In this document: positions 1 through 7,710 of the stretch, one piece after another | Layout of the letters: each line of letters starts with the position of its first letter | Position numbering within the stretch: the stretch's first letter is position 1 | Origin: Gammaproteobacteria bacterium | GTDB taxonomy: Bacteria; Pseudomonadota; Gammaproteobacteria; Steroidobacterales; Steroidobacteraceae | Assembly: GCA_009923475.1 (NCBI GenBank) | Contig: RFTM01000026.1 | Span: 1-11,445, forward strand | Direction: 5' to 3' | DNA: 11,445 nt | Position numbers and translations under genes: made by a program | Notes under the pieces: model-generated | What the model saw: the letters and a program-made list of their open reading frames with translations, nothing else | Told to the model about the DNA's origin: nothing | Database searches by the model: none

Positions 1-1644
1 GGCGAACGGCTGCGGGTCGGGGAAGATGGCGCCGTGCGGGTGCCGCTTGATCTCGGCGAGCGGCACACGGCTGCGCGCCACGAACTGCTCGAGCAGGCCG
101 TCCGTGGTCGGCGGCGTCTGCATGTCGATCGGCTGGCCGCGGAACGCGAGCGGCAGCCCCATGTGCCGCCCGAGCTCGTAGAACACCCGCCAGTCCTCGA
201 GCACTTCGCTGCCCGGCGGCGGCTCGACGATCGCCGGCTGGTACTGGGCGTAGGGCTCGGGGAAACCGATGGACAGCCCGTAGACGGTGATGCCCTCGTT
301 GCCGAAGGTGATGGCCGGCGACTCGAAGCCGAAGCGCGGCGCGATGACGTAATGCGCATGGCGCGCGGTCGCAGACAGCACCGGATCGACCACCACCAGC
401 AGCTCCAACGACTCGAGGGCGCGCCGGGTCTTGGCCTGGTTCGGCCAGGACAGCAGCGGATTGCCGCCGATGACGAACAGCGCCTTCACCTGCCCTTCGC
501 CCGGCGTCAGGATCTCGTCGGCGAGCGCCGCGGTCGGCAAGCCGGCCGCGGTGTCGGTGAGGCCGCGCACGCGCAGCGCCTCGCCGAAGCCCGCGGCGGC
601 GCGCGGTTTCTCGGCGCGCGCGATGCCGGAGAACTGCCGGAACAGCACCCCGCGGTTCGGCACGCGCTCCCCGGCCTTCACCCAGCGTCCGCAGACGGTG
701 TTGAGCGCGAGCACGAGGTAGTCCATGAGCACGCCGTGCGGCGCCATGCTCGGCCCCGTGCCGCTGGTGGCGTTGCCGCGCGGGCCCCGCGCGAACAGCC
801 GGGCCGCGGCGCGGATGTCCTCGACCGCGACACCGGCCTGCGTCGCCACGCGTTCGGGCGTGAACGGCGCGACCGCCGCCGCAAGCCCGGCCGCGCCCGA
901 GGTCTCGGACTCGACGAAGGCGCGGTCCTGCAGGCCTTCGGCGAAGATCACCTGCAGCATCGCCGCCAGCAGCGGCACATCCTGTCCGGGGAGGCACTGC
1001 AGGTGCAGGTCGGCCTTGCGCGCGGTCTCGGTGCGCCGCGGATCGATGACGATGAGCTTCAGCCCGCGCTTGCGCGCCTCATGCAAGCGCTGCGCGGGAT
1101 TGAACGAGGGGATGCCGCCCCACATCGACACCAGGGGGTTGGCGCCCACCAGCAGGCAGACGTCGGAGTCGGTGAAATCCTGCGGCCCGGCGCCCCACTT
1201 GCCGTGCAGCGCCATCGAGATCGGCTTGCCGGGCTGGTCGATGGTGGCATTGGAGAAGCGCATCGGCGAACCGATGGCGTCCATCCAGGCCTCGCGCAAC
1301 ATCACGCCCGCCGGACAGAAATGGCTGAAGGTGCCGCCGTACATGGCGACCGATCGCGGCCCGTGGCGGCGCAGGATGTCCTGCGTGCGCACCGCCACCT
1401 CGCCCAGCGCGAGGTCCGCCGACACCGGTTCGAAGGAGCCGTCGGCGCGGCGCCGCAGCGGCTTCAGCAGGCGCCGCGGCGAGGCATGGAAGGCGTGGTA
1501 GTTGCGCCCCTTCACGCAGCTGTAGCCGCGGTACATGGGGTTGTCGAGGTCGCCGATCAGGCCGGTGATGCGGCCTTCCTCGAGCGTCGCCACGAGCCCG
1601 CAGGTGGCGTGGCAGAAACGGCAGATGGCGGTGACTTCGGTCAT
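1..1644 (-). CDS. Molybdopterin (bis-MGD) oxidoreductase, BisC/formate dehydrogenase-like; 3' end beyond window
   Basis: 548 residues are visible and the frame is still open at the left edge, so the C-terminal dinucleotide-binding domain is probably outside. The N-terminus carries a [4Fe-4S] motif with C8-x2-C11-x3-C15 and a fourth cysteine at C43 (YSCVKGR). It is followed by typical family segments: LLVGANPLVSMWGG, LIVIDPRRTETA and, later, FVIGGNPLLSWPNQAKT. There is no Tat signal, so a cytoplasmic soluble enzyme is likely. At the place where relatives carry the Mo-ligating Cys, Sec or Ser, the sequence reads ATIDQPGK, with D136; this alignment is by eye. ATG at 1644 is chosen because it sits just before the cluster motif, with a GAGG about 5 bases upstream. 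It lies only about 40 bases past the terminator of the TonB receptor gene on the same strand. The substrate is unknown; its neighbours suggest a catabolic redox step. The family call is firm, the reaction is not. Confidence 0.9.
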   Translation of the reverse strand, partial: MTEVTAICRFCHATCGLVATLEEGRITGLIGDLDNPMYRGYSCVKGRNYHAFHASPRRLLKPLRRRADGSFEPVSADLALGEVAVRTQDILRRHGPRSVAMYGGTFSHFCPAGVMLREAWMDAIGSPMRFSNATIDQPGKPISMALHGKWGAGPQDFTDSDVCLLVGANPLVSMWGGIPSFNPAQRLHEARKRGLKLIVIDPRRTETARKADLHLQCLPGQDVPLLAAMLQVIFAEGLQDRAFVESETSGAAGLAAAVAPFTPERVATQAGVAVEDIRAAARLFARGPRGNATSGTGPSMAPHGVLMDYLVLALNTVCGRWVKAGERVPNRGVLFRQFSGIARAEKPRAAAGFGEALRVRGLTDTAAGLPTAALADEILTPGEGQVKALFVIGGNPLLSWPNQAKTRRALESLELLVVVDPVLSATARHAHYVIAPRFGFESPAITFGNEGITVYGLSIGFPEPYAQYQPAIVEPPPGSEVLEDWRVFYELGRHMGLPLAFRGQPIDMQTPPTTDGLLEQFVARSRVPLAEIKRHPHGAIFPDPQPFA

Positions 1645-1684
1645 GTCGACCTCGCGGGACGCGACCGCACGCGCCGCGTCGTAC

Positions 1685-1724
1685 AAAGAAAAAGGGCGGG
1701 GCGCTCCGTGGGAACGCCCCGCCC
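1685..1724 (-). terminator. Rho-independent terminator after the TonB receptor gene
   Basis: A perfect 10-bp GC stem has arms at 1694-1703 and 1715-1724 and an 11-base loop that can add a small inner TCC/GGA pair. On the minus strand it is followed directly by a T-rich tract (TTTTTCTTT, 1685-1693). It begins 15 bases after the receptor stop codon at 1740. The opposite strand has no T tract, so it works leftward only. Confidence 0.93.
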
Positions 1725-1739
1725 CTCGCCGTCAGGTCA

Positions 1740-4241
1740 TCAGAACTTCCAGCTGAGGTCGAGCCCGTAGGTGCGCGGGGCACCGTACTGCGACACCTCC
1801 TCGCCGAAGAACGAGATGATGTTCGTGCGGTAGAGCTCGTCGTTCAGGTTCTTGCCCCACAGCGCCACCGACCAGGGCTTGCCCTCGGGGGCGAGCGCGA
1901 TGCGGGCGTCGAGCAGGCCGTACGACGGCTCCTTGGCGATGTTGTCGGTCGCCCAGAAGAGGTCGCTCTGCCAGCTGTAGTTGAGGCTGAACTTGAGCGC
2001 CTGGCCCCAGCCGCCGATCCCCGCCGTGTAGTCGACGCCCGCCGAGACCTGCTTCTCCGGCGTGCGCTGCAGGCGGTTGCCCGAGCTGTCGAGGCGGGTG
2101 CCCGTCGACGGGTTGATCGCCGTCTCGAGGAAGTCCTCGTACTTGGTGTCGACATAGGAGCCGCTGAGCGAGAAGCGCAGCGACTCGAGGGGCAGGAACT
2201 CGAGCTCGGCCTCGATGCCCTTGATGCTCGCGCTCGCCGCGTTGTCGGTGAGGTTGCAGAGGCAGGCCGCGTTGGTCTGCGTCACCTGCAGGTTCTTGTA
2301 GTCCATCTTGAAGATGGCGGTGTTGAACCGCAGGCGACGGTCGAGCAGCGTGGTCTTGAAGCCCAGCTCGTAGTTGTCGGCCTCCTCGGGATCGTACGGC
2401 GTGGAGGCCTGCGACGGATTGGCCGGCGTGTCGTCGAAGCCGCCGCCCTTGAAGCCCTTGGCATAGGTGACGTACACGAAGGTGTCCTCGCTCGGGCGCC
2501 AGTCGAGGGTGACCTGCGGCGTCGACTTGCTCCACTTGGCCGAGTAGGGCGCGGTGAAGCTGTCGCCGGCAGCGTAGACCCAGCGGTTCGGCGCGACGCA
2601 GGTGGCCGGCGTCGGCGAGACGACGGTGTTGTCCGGCCGGCGGCAGAGGCCCTCGATGGTGACGTTCGGGCGCGGGTCGTTGGGGTTGAAGCGGTCACCC
2701 GTGGCGACCACCGTGCCCACCACCGTGCCGCTCTTCTTGTCCTGCGTATAGCGCAGGCCGGCCGACAGCTTGAGGGTGTCGGTGAACTTGAAGCCGAGGC
2801 TCGCGAAGCCCGCGACGTTCTCGATCTTGCCCTTGTTGACCCACTTGTTCTCGCCGCTGAGCGTGGAGAGCGGGTTGTTGCCGCCGGTGATCACCGCGCC
2901 GAGGAAGTTCTCGCCGATGAAGCGGTCGGTCTTGTCGATCTTGTCCTTCTTGAAGTACGCGCCGACGATCCAGTCGAGGCGGCTGTCGTTGTCGGACGTC
3001 AGGCGGAACTCCTGGCTGAACTGCGTGGCGTCGACGTACTCGTTGACCGGCTGCGCGAACAGGAACTGGCCGTTGTTCGAGGTGGCCGGACGCGTGCCGT
3101 ACTTGGTGTTGAGCGCCGCGATGTAGGCCTGCCAGTTCGTGATGCTCCAGCCCAGGGCCTCGGGACCGATGCCCGTCTGGTCGTAGATCTGGCCGGAATC
3201 GCCGTTGGTGTAGCCCGTGAGCGAGTTGAAGGTGAAGCCTTCGAAATCGCGCTGGATGTCGAGGGTGAGCGCCATGCCCTTGCGCCGCAGGAACTGCGCG
3301 GTCGGGTCGGTCTCGCCCTTGAACGTGAAGTGGCTGGCACGGTTCTCGCGCGGGTCGGTCATGCCGAGGTACGAGCGCAGGTTGCTCCACGGACGGGTGC
3401 AGTTGGTGCGCAGGTAGCTCGTCTCGCAGCTCGGCGTGCCGCCGTCGACGGCGACCACGTTGATGCCGTTGGTCTTGTCGCGGTTGTAGTTGAGGATGCC
3501 GCGGACGGTCCAGTCGGAATCGGCGGACTTGTAGAGCAGCTGGGCGCGCGCCTGGATCGAGTTGAGGTCGTCGACGTCGCGGTTGTGGAGCACATCGCGC
3601 GCATAGCCCGCGCGGTCGCGCACCTGCAGCGAGAGGCGTCCGGCGACCGTGTCGCTCAACGCGCCCGTGACGAACCCGGACAGGAACTTCGCCTGGTAGT
3701 TGCCGTAGCCGACGGTGACGTTGCCGTCGGACTCGAACTTCGGACGGGCGGTGCTGATGCTGAGCGCGCCGCCCACCACGTTCTTGCCGAGCAGCACGCC
3801 CTGCGGGCCGCGGATGACCTCGACGCGCTCGAGGTCGTAGAAGTCGTAGTTGAGGTCGCCCGTGCGGCCCATGTAGATGCCGTCGATGAAGGTGCCCACC
3901 GAGGGGTCGGCGGACGGCGAGTCGAGGCGGGTGTTGGTGATGCCGCGGATGTTGAGCTCGACGTCGAGCGGCGTGCCGGCGGTGAGCGAGAAGCCCGGCA
4001 CCGACGCGGCCAGGTCGGCCGGCGTGAACAGCTTGCCCTCGGCGATCGCCTCGCCCGAGTAGGCGCTGATGGAGATCGGCGTGGTCTGCAACGCGGTCTC
4101 GCGGCGCTGGGCGGTGACCACCACCTCTTCGAGGCCCTCGGCGTAGGAAGGCGCGGCGGTGCCGGCGAGCGCCACCGCCACCGCAGCGGCGGCGAGCGTG
4201 GGACAGGCGCGGACAGTGCGGCTGGTCCTGTTCTTGATCAT
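1740..4241 (-). CDS. TonB-dependent outer-membrane receptor
   Basis: An 833-residue receptor for energised import of a ligand across the outer membrane. Residues 1-34 form a signal peptide (basic MIKNRTSRTVR, then an Ala-rich hydrophobic stretch, with probable cleavage after SYA). A TonB box EEVVVTAQRRE follows at about 38-48. The plug domain spans about 50-165 and includes the conserved VEVIRGPQGVLLGKN; the rest is a 22-strand-type barrel ending in LDLSWKF, with the terminal Phe expected for barrel insertion. Several closely spaced Cys pairs (for example CETSYLRTNC and ACLC) lie in probable surface loops. ATG 4241 is preferred over an in-frame start at 4304 because it gives a proper signal peptide and has GGGGGA at 4246-4251. 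Length and layout suit the proteobacterial iron-complex or catabolic TBDR class. There is no N-terminal signalling extension, so it is not an obvious sigma/anti-sigma transducer. The ligand is unknown; location beside CoA ligase and dehydrogenase genes favours an organic substrate over a siderophore. Confidence 0.95.
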   Translation of the reverse strand: MIKNRTSRTVRACPTLAAAAVAVALAGTAAPSYAEGLEEVVVTAQRRETALQTTPISISAYSGEAIAEGKLFTPADLAASVPGFSLTAGTPLDVELNIRGITNTRLDSPSADPSVGTFIDGIYMGRTGDLNYDFYDLERVEVIRGPQGVLLGKNVVGGALSISTARPKFESDGNVTVGYGNYQAKFLSGFVTGALSDTVAGRLSLQVRDRAGYARDVLHNRDVDDLNSIQARAQLLYKSADSDWTVRGILNYNRDKTNGINVVAVDGGTPSCETSYLRTNCTRPWSNLRSYLGMTDPRENRASHFTFKGETDPTAQFLRRKGMALTLDIQRDFEGFTFNSLTGYTNGDSGQIYDQTGIGPEALGWSITNWQAYIAALNTKYGTRPATSNNGQFLFAQPVNEYVDATQFSQEFRLTSDNDSRLDWIVGAYFKKDKIDKTDRFIGENFLGAVITGGNNPLSTLSGENKWVNKGKIENVAGFASLGFKFTDTLKLSAGLRYTQDKKSGTVVGTVVATGDRFNPNDPRPNVTIEGLCRRPDNTVVSPTPATCVAPNRWVYAAGDSFTAPYSAKWSKSTPQVTLDWRPSEDTFVYVTYAKGFKGGGFDDTPANPSQASTPYDPEEADNYELGFKTTLLDRRLRFNTAIFKMDYKNLQVTQTNAACLCNLTDNAASASIKGIEAELEFLPLESLRFSLSGSYVDTKYEDFLETAINPSTGTRLDSSGNRLQRTPEKQVSAGVDYTAGIGGWGQALKFSLNYSWQSDLFWATDNIAKEPSYGLLDARIALAPEGKPWSVALWGKNLNDELYRTNIISFFGEEVSQYGAPRTYGLDLSWKF

Positions 4242-4245
4242 GTTT

Positions 4246-4251
4246 TCCCCC
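4246..4251 (-). promoter_or_regulatory. Ribosome binding site fixing the TonB receptor start
   Basis: GGGGGA on the minus strand, 4 bases before ATG 4241. It supports the internal start that yields a clean signal peptide over the longer reading frame from 4304. Confidence 0.6.
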
Positions 4252-4345
4252 GGTTGTTTCGGACTTCTTGTCGCTCGGGCTCGTGGCCGCAGGCCCGCCC
4301 GCACGGGGCGATGACTTGCATAACGAAACCTTGCTGCCGCCGAGG

Positions 4346-5260
4346 CTACTCCCCTCGCCGCGCACCGCGCAAGCCCTGTCGCGCCGAAGCCAAAAAGTCG
4401 GCGTGGGCCGCGAGGGCATCATCGAACTCCCGCGGTGGCCCGGACGCGACAGCCTCCGGTCCCGCCGCAAGAGCGGACACCGGGACACCGGTCCCCCATT
4501 CCACGGCGGAGGCGCGACGGGCCCAGCCTGCGCCGACCACCCATGTCTGGCCGTTGAGACGGGAACCCGGCGCGACCATCGACGCGACCATCGGCGCCAC
4601 GGCCTCCGGCGCCATGGTGGCACGCAGCTCGTCCGTCAGGTGCGGGTCGGTCATGCGCGTCGCCGCATAAGGGGCGATCGCGGCGCAGTGGACATCGCGC
4701 GGCGCGCCCTCGGCCGCAAGGCTGCGCATGAACGCGAGCAGCGCGCCCTTCGAGGCCGCGTAGGCCGTGAGGCCATGCAGGCCGTGCAGGCCGGCGCTGG
4801 ACACCGACACCACGATGCGCCCGGACCCCCGCTCGCGCATGTGCCGATAGACGGGATGCGTCACCGCCACCGTGCCGTCGAAGTTCACCGCCATGATGCG
4901 CCGGAAATCCTCGAGGCCGATGCGGTGGAACGGCATGTGCTGGTCGACGCCGGCGTTGTTGACGAGCGCGTCGAGCCGCCCCCAGGCGCCGAGCGCGGCC
5001 TGCAACAGGCGCTCGCCGGCGCCTGCGGCGCAGACGTCGTCGTGATGCGCGATGGCCTCGCCCCCGGCGGCGCGGATCCCGGCGACCACCGCCTCGGCGC
5101 TGGACGGCAGCGGCGTCCCGTCCGGCCCGGCGCGCAACCGGTTGTTGACCACCACGCGCCAACCGAGCGCCGCGAGGTGCAGCGCATACGCGCGACCGAG
5201 ACCGATGCCGGCGCCGGTGACGATGACCACGGGCCGGGAACCGTCGGATGCCTTGACCAT
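4346..5260 (-). CDS. Short-chain dehydrogenase/reductase, MFE-2-like 3-hydroxyacyl-CoA dehydrogenase type
   Basis: A 304-residue classical SDR. The Rossmann motif TGAGIGLGRAYA is at residues 15-26, NNAG at 101-104, and the catalytic set N126, S154, Y167, K171 (YAASK) is complete. The segment after beta-2 (VVVNNRLRAG...) has a long insertion before AEAVVAGIRAAGGEA. This resembles the (3R)-hydroxyacyl-CoA dehydrogenase domain of multifunctional enzyme 2 and related bacterial SDRs, so a CoA-thioester alcohol is a plausible substrate. The N in VVVNN, where many NAD-specific members have D, leaves cofactor preference open. A C-terminal extension of about 50-60 residues follows the usual core end (NGQTWVVGAG). 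It is first in the leftward group, 104 bases before the TonB receptor, and its start faces the SnoaL-fold gene. ATG 5260 has a weak AAGGA upstream. SDR identity is certain; the acyl-CoA role is inference. Confidence 0.93.
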   Translation of the reverse strand: MVKASDGSRPVVIVTGAGIGLGRAYALHLAALGWRVVVNNRLRAGPDGTPLPSSAEAVVAGIRAAGGEAIAHHDDVCAAGAGERLLQAALGAWGRLDALVNNAGVDQHMPFHRIGLEDFRRIMAVNFDGTVAVTHPVYRHMRERGSGRIVVSVSSAGLHGLHGLTAYAASKGALLAFMRSLAAEGAPRDVHCAAIAPYAATRMTDPHLTDELRATMAPEAVAPMVASMVAPGSRLNGQTWVVGAGWARRASAVEWGTGVPVSALAAGPEAVASGPPREFDDALAAHADFLASARQGLRGARRGE

Positions 5261-5302
5261 GGGTGGTCGTCCTTGTCAGTCTTGGAGTGAAAGTCGCGGG
5301 AC

Positions 5303-5308
5303 ATCATA
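5303..5308 (-). promoter_or_regulatory. Possible -10 element for the leftward gene group, in the divergent intergenic region
   Basis: The 68-bp divergent gap 5261-5328 contains TATGAT on the minus strand, one mismatch from the sigma70 consensus -10. It lies about 43 bases upstream of the dehydrogenase ATG at 5260. I see no good -35 at 16-18 bases, so activator dependence or chance are both possible. On the plus strand only weak matches are present (TTGGAG at 5283). No clear operator palindrome was found. Confidence 0.3.
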
Positions 5309-5315
5309 CCCGCAC

Positions 5316-5321
5316 GGGGGA
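5316..5321 (+). promoter_or_regulatory. Ribosome binding site fixing the SnoaL-like gene start
   Basis: GGGGGA, 7 bases before ATG 5329. It favours this start over an in-frame ATG at 5263, which would leave almost no room between the divergent genes. Confidence 0.6.
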
Positions 5322-5328
5322 CTTCGCC

Positions 5329-5859
5329 ATGACCGACCGCGACGCGCGCATCGCGCGCATGCTCGACAAGGACGAGATCAGGGACGTGCTGGCGTGCTAC
5401 GCACGCGGGGTCGACCGGGGCGACGGGCCGCTGCTCAAGTCCTGCTACCACCCCGACGCCATCGAGGAGCACGGCGGGCGCTACACGGGCAACGCGCACG
5501 AGTACGTGGACGGCGCCATCCCGCGCATCATGAAGATGGACGCCATGCAGCACGTGCTCGGCAACAGCCACTTCGATTTCGTCACCGCCGACCTCGCCTA
5601 CGTCGAGACCTACCTCGTGACGCTCGCGCGCATGACCGTCGGCGGCGAGACGCTCGACACCTTCACCGGCGGCCGCCTCATCGACCGCTTCGAGCGCCGT
5701 GACGGGCGCTGGAAGATCGCGCATCGCCGCACCATCTTCGATTGGAACCGCGACACGCCGATGCGGCAAGGCTGGGTCGGCGGCATGTTCGTGCCCGGCA
5801 CGCCCGGCATGCGCATGGGCGTGAAGGGCGAGACGGACCCCTCCTACGAGCGGTTCTGA
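5329..5859 (+). CDS. SnoaL-like / nuclear transport factor 2 (NTF2)-fold protein
   Basis: A 176-residue single-domain protein. It starts with an N-terminal helix (DKDEIRDVLACYARGVDRGD) followed by CYHPDAIEEHGGRYTG, the usual start of SnoaL_4-type alpha+beta cones. The later strands include FVTADLAYVETYLV, GGRLIDRFERRDGRWKIAHRRTIFDWN and a short Pro/Gly/Met-rich tail. Such proteins act as small isomerases, hydratases, cyclases or dehydratases, and occur often beside SDRs and CoA ligases in aromatic, steroid or terpenoid breakdown loci. H, D and R residues in the predicted cavity (HPD, the HGG region, HRR) fit a catalytic rather than purely structural role, but the reaction cannot be named. It is the first gene of the rightward group and its stop is 7 bases before the CoA ligase start, so the two are very probably co-transcribed and translationally coupled. 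No signal peptide. Confidence 0.88.
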   Translation: MTDRDARIARMLDKDEIRDVLACYARGVDRGDGPLLKSCYHPDAIEEHGGRYTGNAHEYVDGAIPRIMKMDAMQHVLGNSHFDFVTADLAYVETYLVTLARMTVGGETLDTFTGGRLIDRFERRDGRWKIAHRRTIFDWNRDTPMRQGWVGGMFVPGTPGMRMGVKGETDPSYERF

Positions 5860-5866
5860 GCCGCGC

Positions 5867-7684
5867 ATGGGCCGTCCCGACGCTCCGTTCCGCAGGACCG
5901 CGTTCCCCTCCTCGCGCCTGCGCGTCGAACGGCGCGCCGACGGCACGATCGTCGCGACGCCGGAGCTGCCGCTCGCCGCGCACGATCCCAACCTGCCGCG
6001 CGAGCTCATGCGCCGCGCCGCGGAGCACCCCGGGAAGACCTATCTCGCCGAGCGGCAGGGCGGCGCGCAGGGCCCGTGGCGCCTCGCGAGCTACGGCGAG
6101 GTGGACCGGCTCGCGCGCGCGGTGGCGGCGTGGCTGCTGCGCGCAGGCATCGGCGCGGACCGCTCGCTGCTGATCCTGTCCGGGAACTCGATCGCGCACG
6201 CGGTGGTGAAGTACGGCGCGATGGCGGCCCACCTGCCCGCCTGCCCCGTGAGCACCAACTACGCCACCATGGGCGGCGACTACGGCCGGTTGCGCCATGT
6301 CATCGGGCTGGTGAAGCCCGCCGTGGTGTTCGCCGAGCACACCGCGACCTTCAAGGCGGCCCTGGAGACGGTCGACTTCGGCGATGCCGTCATCGTCACC
6401 GACGAACCCGCGCTCGTCGCGCGGACCGCGGGCGGCGGACGCGTGATCGCCACCGCCGAGGTCTTCGCGACGCCGGCCGGGCCCGAGGTCACGCGCTCGA
6501 TCGAGGCCATCGATCCCGATGCGCCGACGCTCTACATGCTGACCTCGGGCAGCACCAGCCTGCCGAAGGCGGTCGTGCAGACCCAGCGCATGATCACCGC
6601 CAACCTCGCGCAGGGCCGCCAAGTGCTCGGCGAGACCGCGGGCTGGAGCGACGTGATGCTCGACTGGCTGCCCTGGAACCACGTCTCGGGCGCCTTCACC
6701 AAGATGGGGACGCTGGTGTCGGGCGGCACGCTCTACATCGACGGCGGCCGGCCCATGCCCGGCGCTCCCTTCGAAGAATCGCTGCGCAACCTCAAGGAGG
6801 TCGCGCCGAAGTTCTATGTCAACGTGCCGTTCGGGTACGCGATGCTGGCCGATGCCCTCGATCGCGACGAGGAGCTGCGGCGGCGTTTCTTCGGCAACCT
6901 GCGGCTCGCGCTCTACGGCGGCGCCGGGCTGCCGCAGGCGCTCTACGACCGCTTCCAGCAGCTCGCCGTGGACACCATCGGCGAGCGGATCTTCTTCACC
7001 ACCGGCTACGGCGCCACCGAGACCTCGTCGGGCTGCATGGCCATCTACTTCCCGACCGAGGAGGTCGGCATCGGCCTGCCGATGCCGGGCCTCACGATGA
7101 AGCTGGTGCCGCAAGGCGACCGCTACGAGGTGCGGCTCAAGGGTCCGATGGTGACGCCGGGCTATCTCGGCCAGGGCGAGCGCAACCGCGGGATCTTCGA
7201 CGAGGAAGGGTTCTATCGCACCGGCGACGCCGCGCAACTGCATGACCCGGACGACCTCGGCAAGGGCCTCAAGTTCGCCGGTCGGCTGTCCGAGGAGTTC
7301 AAGCTCTCGAACGGCACCTGGGTCACCGCCGGGCGGCTGCGCGCGCTGCTCATCGAGGCCCTCTCGCCCTTGGTCGCGGACCTCCTGTTGTGCGGCGAGG
7401 AGCGCGACCGGCTCGCGCTGCTGGCGTGGCCCAAGGTCGCGGTCGACGACGCGCTGCGCGCGGAGCTCGCGCGGCGGATCGCCGCCTTCAACGAGGGACG
7501 CGGCGCCAGCGAGCGCATCACGGCGATCGGCCTGCTCGAGGAGCCGCCCCGCGCCGATGCCCACGAGGTGTCGGACAAGGGCACCATCAACCAGCGCGTC
7601 GCGATGACCCGGCGTGCAGCCGATGTCGAGCGGCTCTACGACGTGCCGCCCGGTCCGGCGGTGATACTGCCCCGCGGGGCCTGA
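5867..7684 (+). CDS. AMP-forming acyl-CoA ligase, feruloyl-CoA synthase family
   Basis: A 605-residue ANL-superfamily enzyme that activates a carboxylic acid through an acyl-AMP to a CoA thioester. Visible motifs: P-loop LTSGSTSLPK (225-234, ending in K234), YGATET (381-386), YRTGD (450-454), hinge region GRLSEEFKLSNGTWV, and the C-terminal catalytic lysine K571 in SDKGTINQR. Several segments are characteristic of feruloyl-CoA synthases rather than of fatty-acid or acetyl-CoA ligases: VERRADGT near the N-terminus, LILSGNSIAHA, DWLPWNHVSGAF, GGTLYIDGGRPMP, FYVNVPFGYAML and FKLSNGTWV. Length also matches that family. A cinnamic-type or other aryl/alkenyl acid is plausible, but members near SDRs and SnoaL-fold proteins may act on other acids. 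No enoyl-CoA hydratase/aldolase or vanillin dehydrogenase, the usual partners in ferulate breakdown, is in the window. The start has no good Shine-Dalgarno, consistent with coupling to the upstream stop. Confidence 0.93.
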   Translation: MGRPDAPFRRTAFPSSRLRVERRADGTIVATPELPLAAHDPNLPRELMRRAAEHPGKTYLAERQGGAQGPWRLASYGEVDRLARAVAAWLLRAGIGADRSLLILSGNSIAHAVVKYGAMAAHLPACPVSTNYATMGGDYGRLRHVIGLVKPAVVFAEHTATFKAALETVDFGDAVIVTDEPALVARTAGGGRVIATAEVFATPAGPEVTRSIEAIDPDAPTLYMLTSGSTSLPKAVVQTQRMITANLAQGRQVLGETAGWSDVMLDWLPWNHVSGAFTKMGTLVSGGTLYIDGGRPMPGAPFEESLRNLKEVAPKFYVNVPFGYAMLADALDRDEELRRRFFGNLRLALYGGAGLPQALYDRFQQLAVDTIGERIFFTTGYGATETSSGCMAIYFPTEEVGIGLPMPGLTMKLVPQGDRYEVRLKGPMVTPGYLGQGERNRGIFDEEGFYRTGDAAQLHDPDDLGKGLKFAGRLSEEFKLSNGTWVTAGRLRALLIEALSPLVADLLLCGEERDRLALLAWPKVAVDDALRAELARRIAAFNEGRGASERITAIGLLEEPPRADAHEVSDKGTINQRVAMTRRAADVERLYDVPPGPAVILPRGA

Positions 7685-7697
7685 AGGGCCGAGGCCC

Positions 7698-7704
7698 GGA
7701 GGAG
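7698..7704 (+). promoter_or_regulatory. Strong ribosome binding site for the second dehydrogenase
   Basis: GGAGGAG, 6 bases before ATG 7711. It settles the start: the reading frame is open much further upstream (from 7390), but that part is a shadow of the ligase gene. Confidence 0.8.
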
Positions 7705-7710
7705 ATCGAG

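Noticed and set aside
34..1770. 578-codon plus-strand open frame opposite the molybdopterin oxidoreductase
   Set aside because: Arg/Ala/Gly-rich low-complexity translation with no family motifs; the minus strand carries the iron-sulfur and molybdopterin signatures. High-GC antisense shadow that even crosses the terminator.
4242..4345. Riboswitch or Fur-type operator upstream of the TonB receptor
   Set aside because: Only a 5-bp GC hairpin (4296-4310) is visible; no AT-rich Fur-like palindrome, no known riboswitch core and no clear -35/-10 pair.
3330..4670. 446-codon plus-strand frame over the TonB receptor signal peptide and dehydrogenase end
   Set aside because: Crosses two real genes and their intergenic gap, has no motifs, and has biased residue content typical of a shadow.
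5678..7564. 628-codon minus-strand frame opposite the acyl-CoA ligase
   Set aside because: Third-position GC effect; His/Arg/Ala-rich with no domain, while the plus strand has the full ANL motif set.
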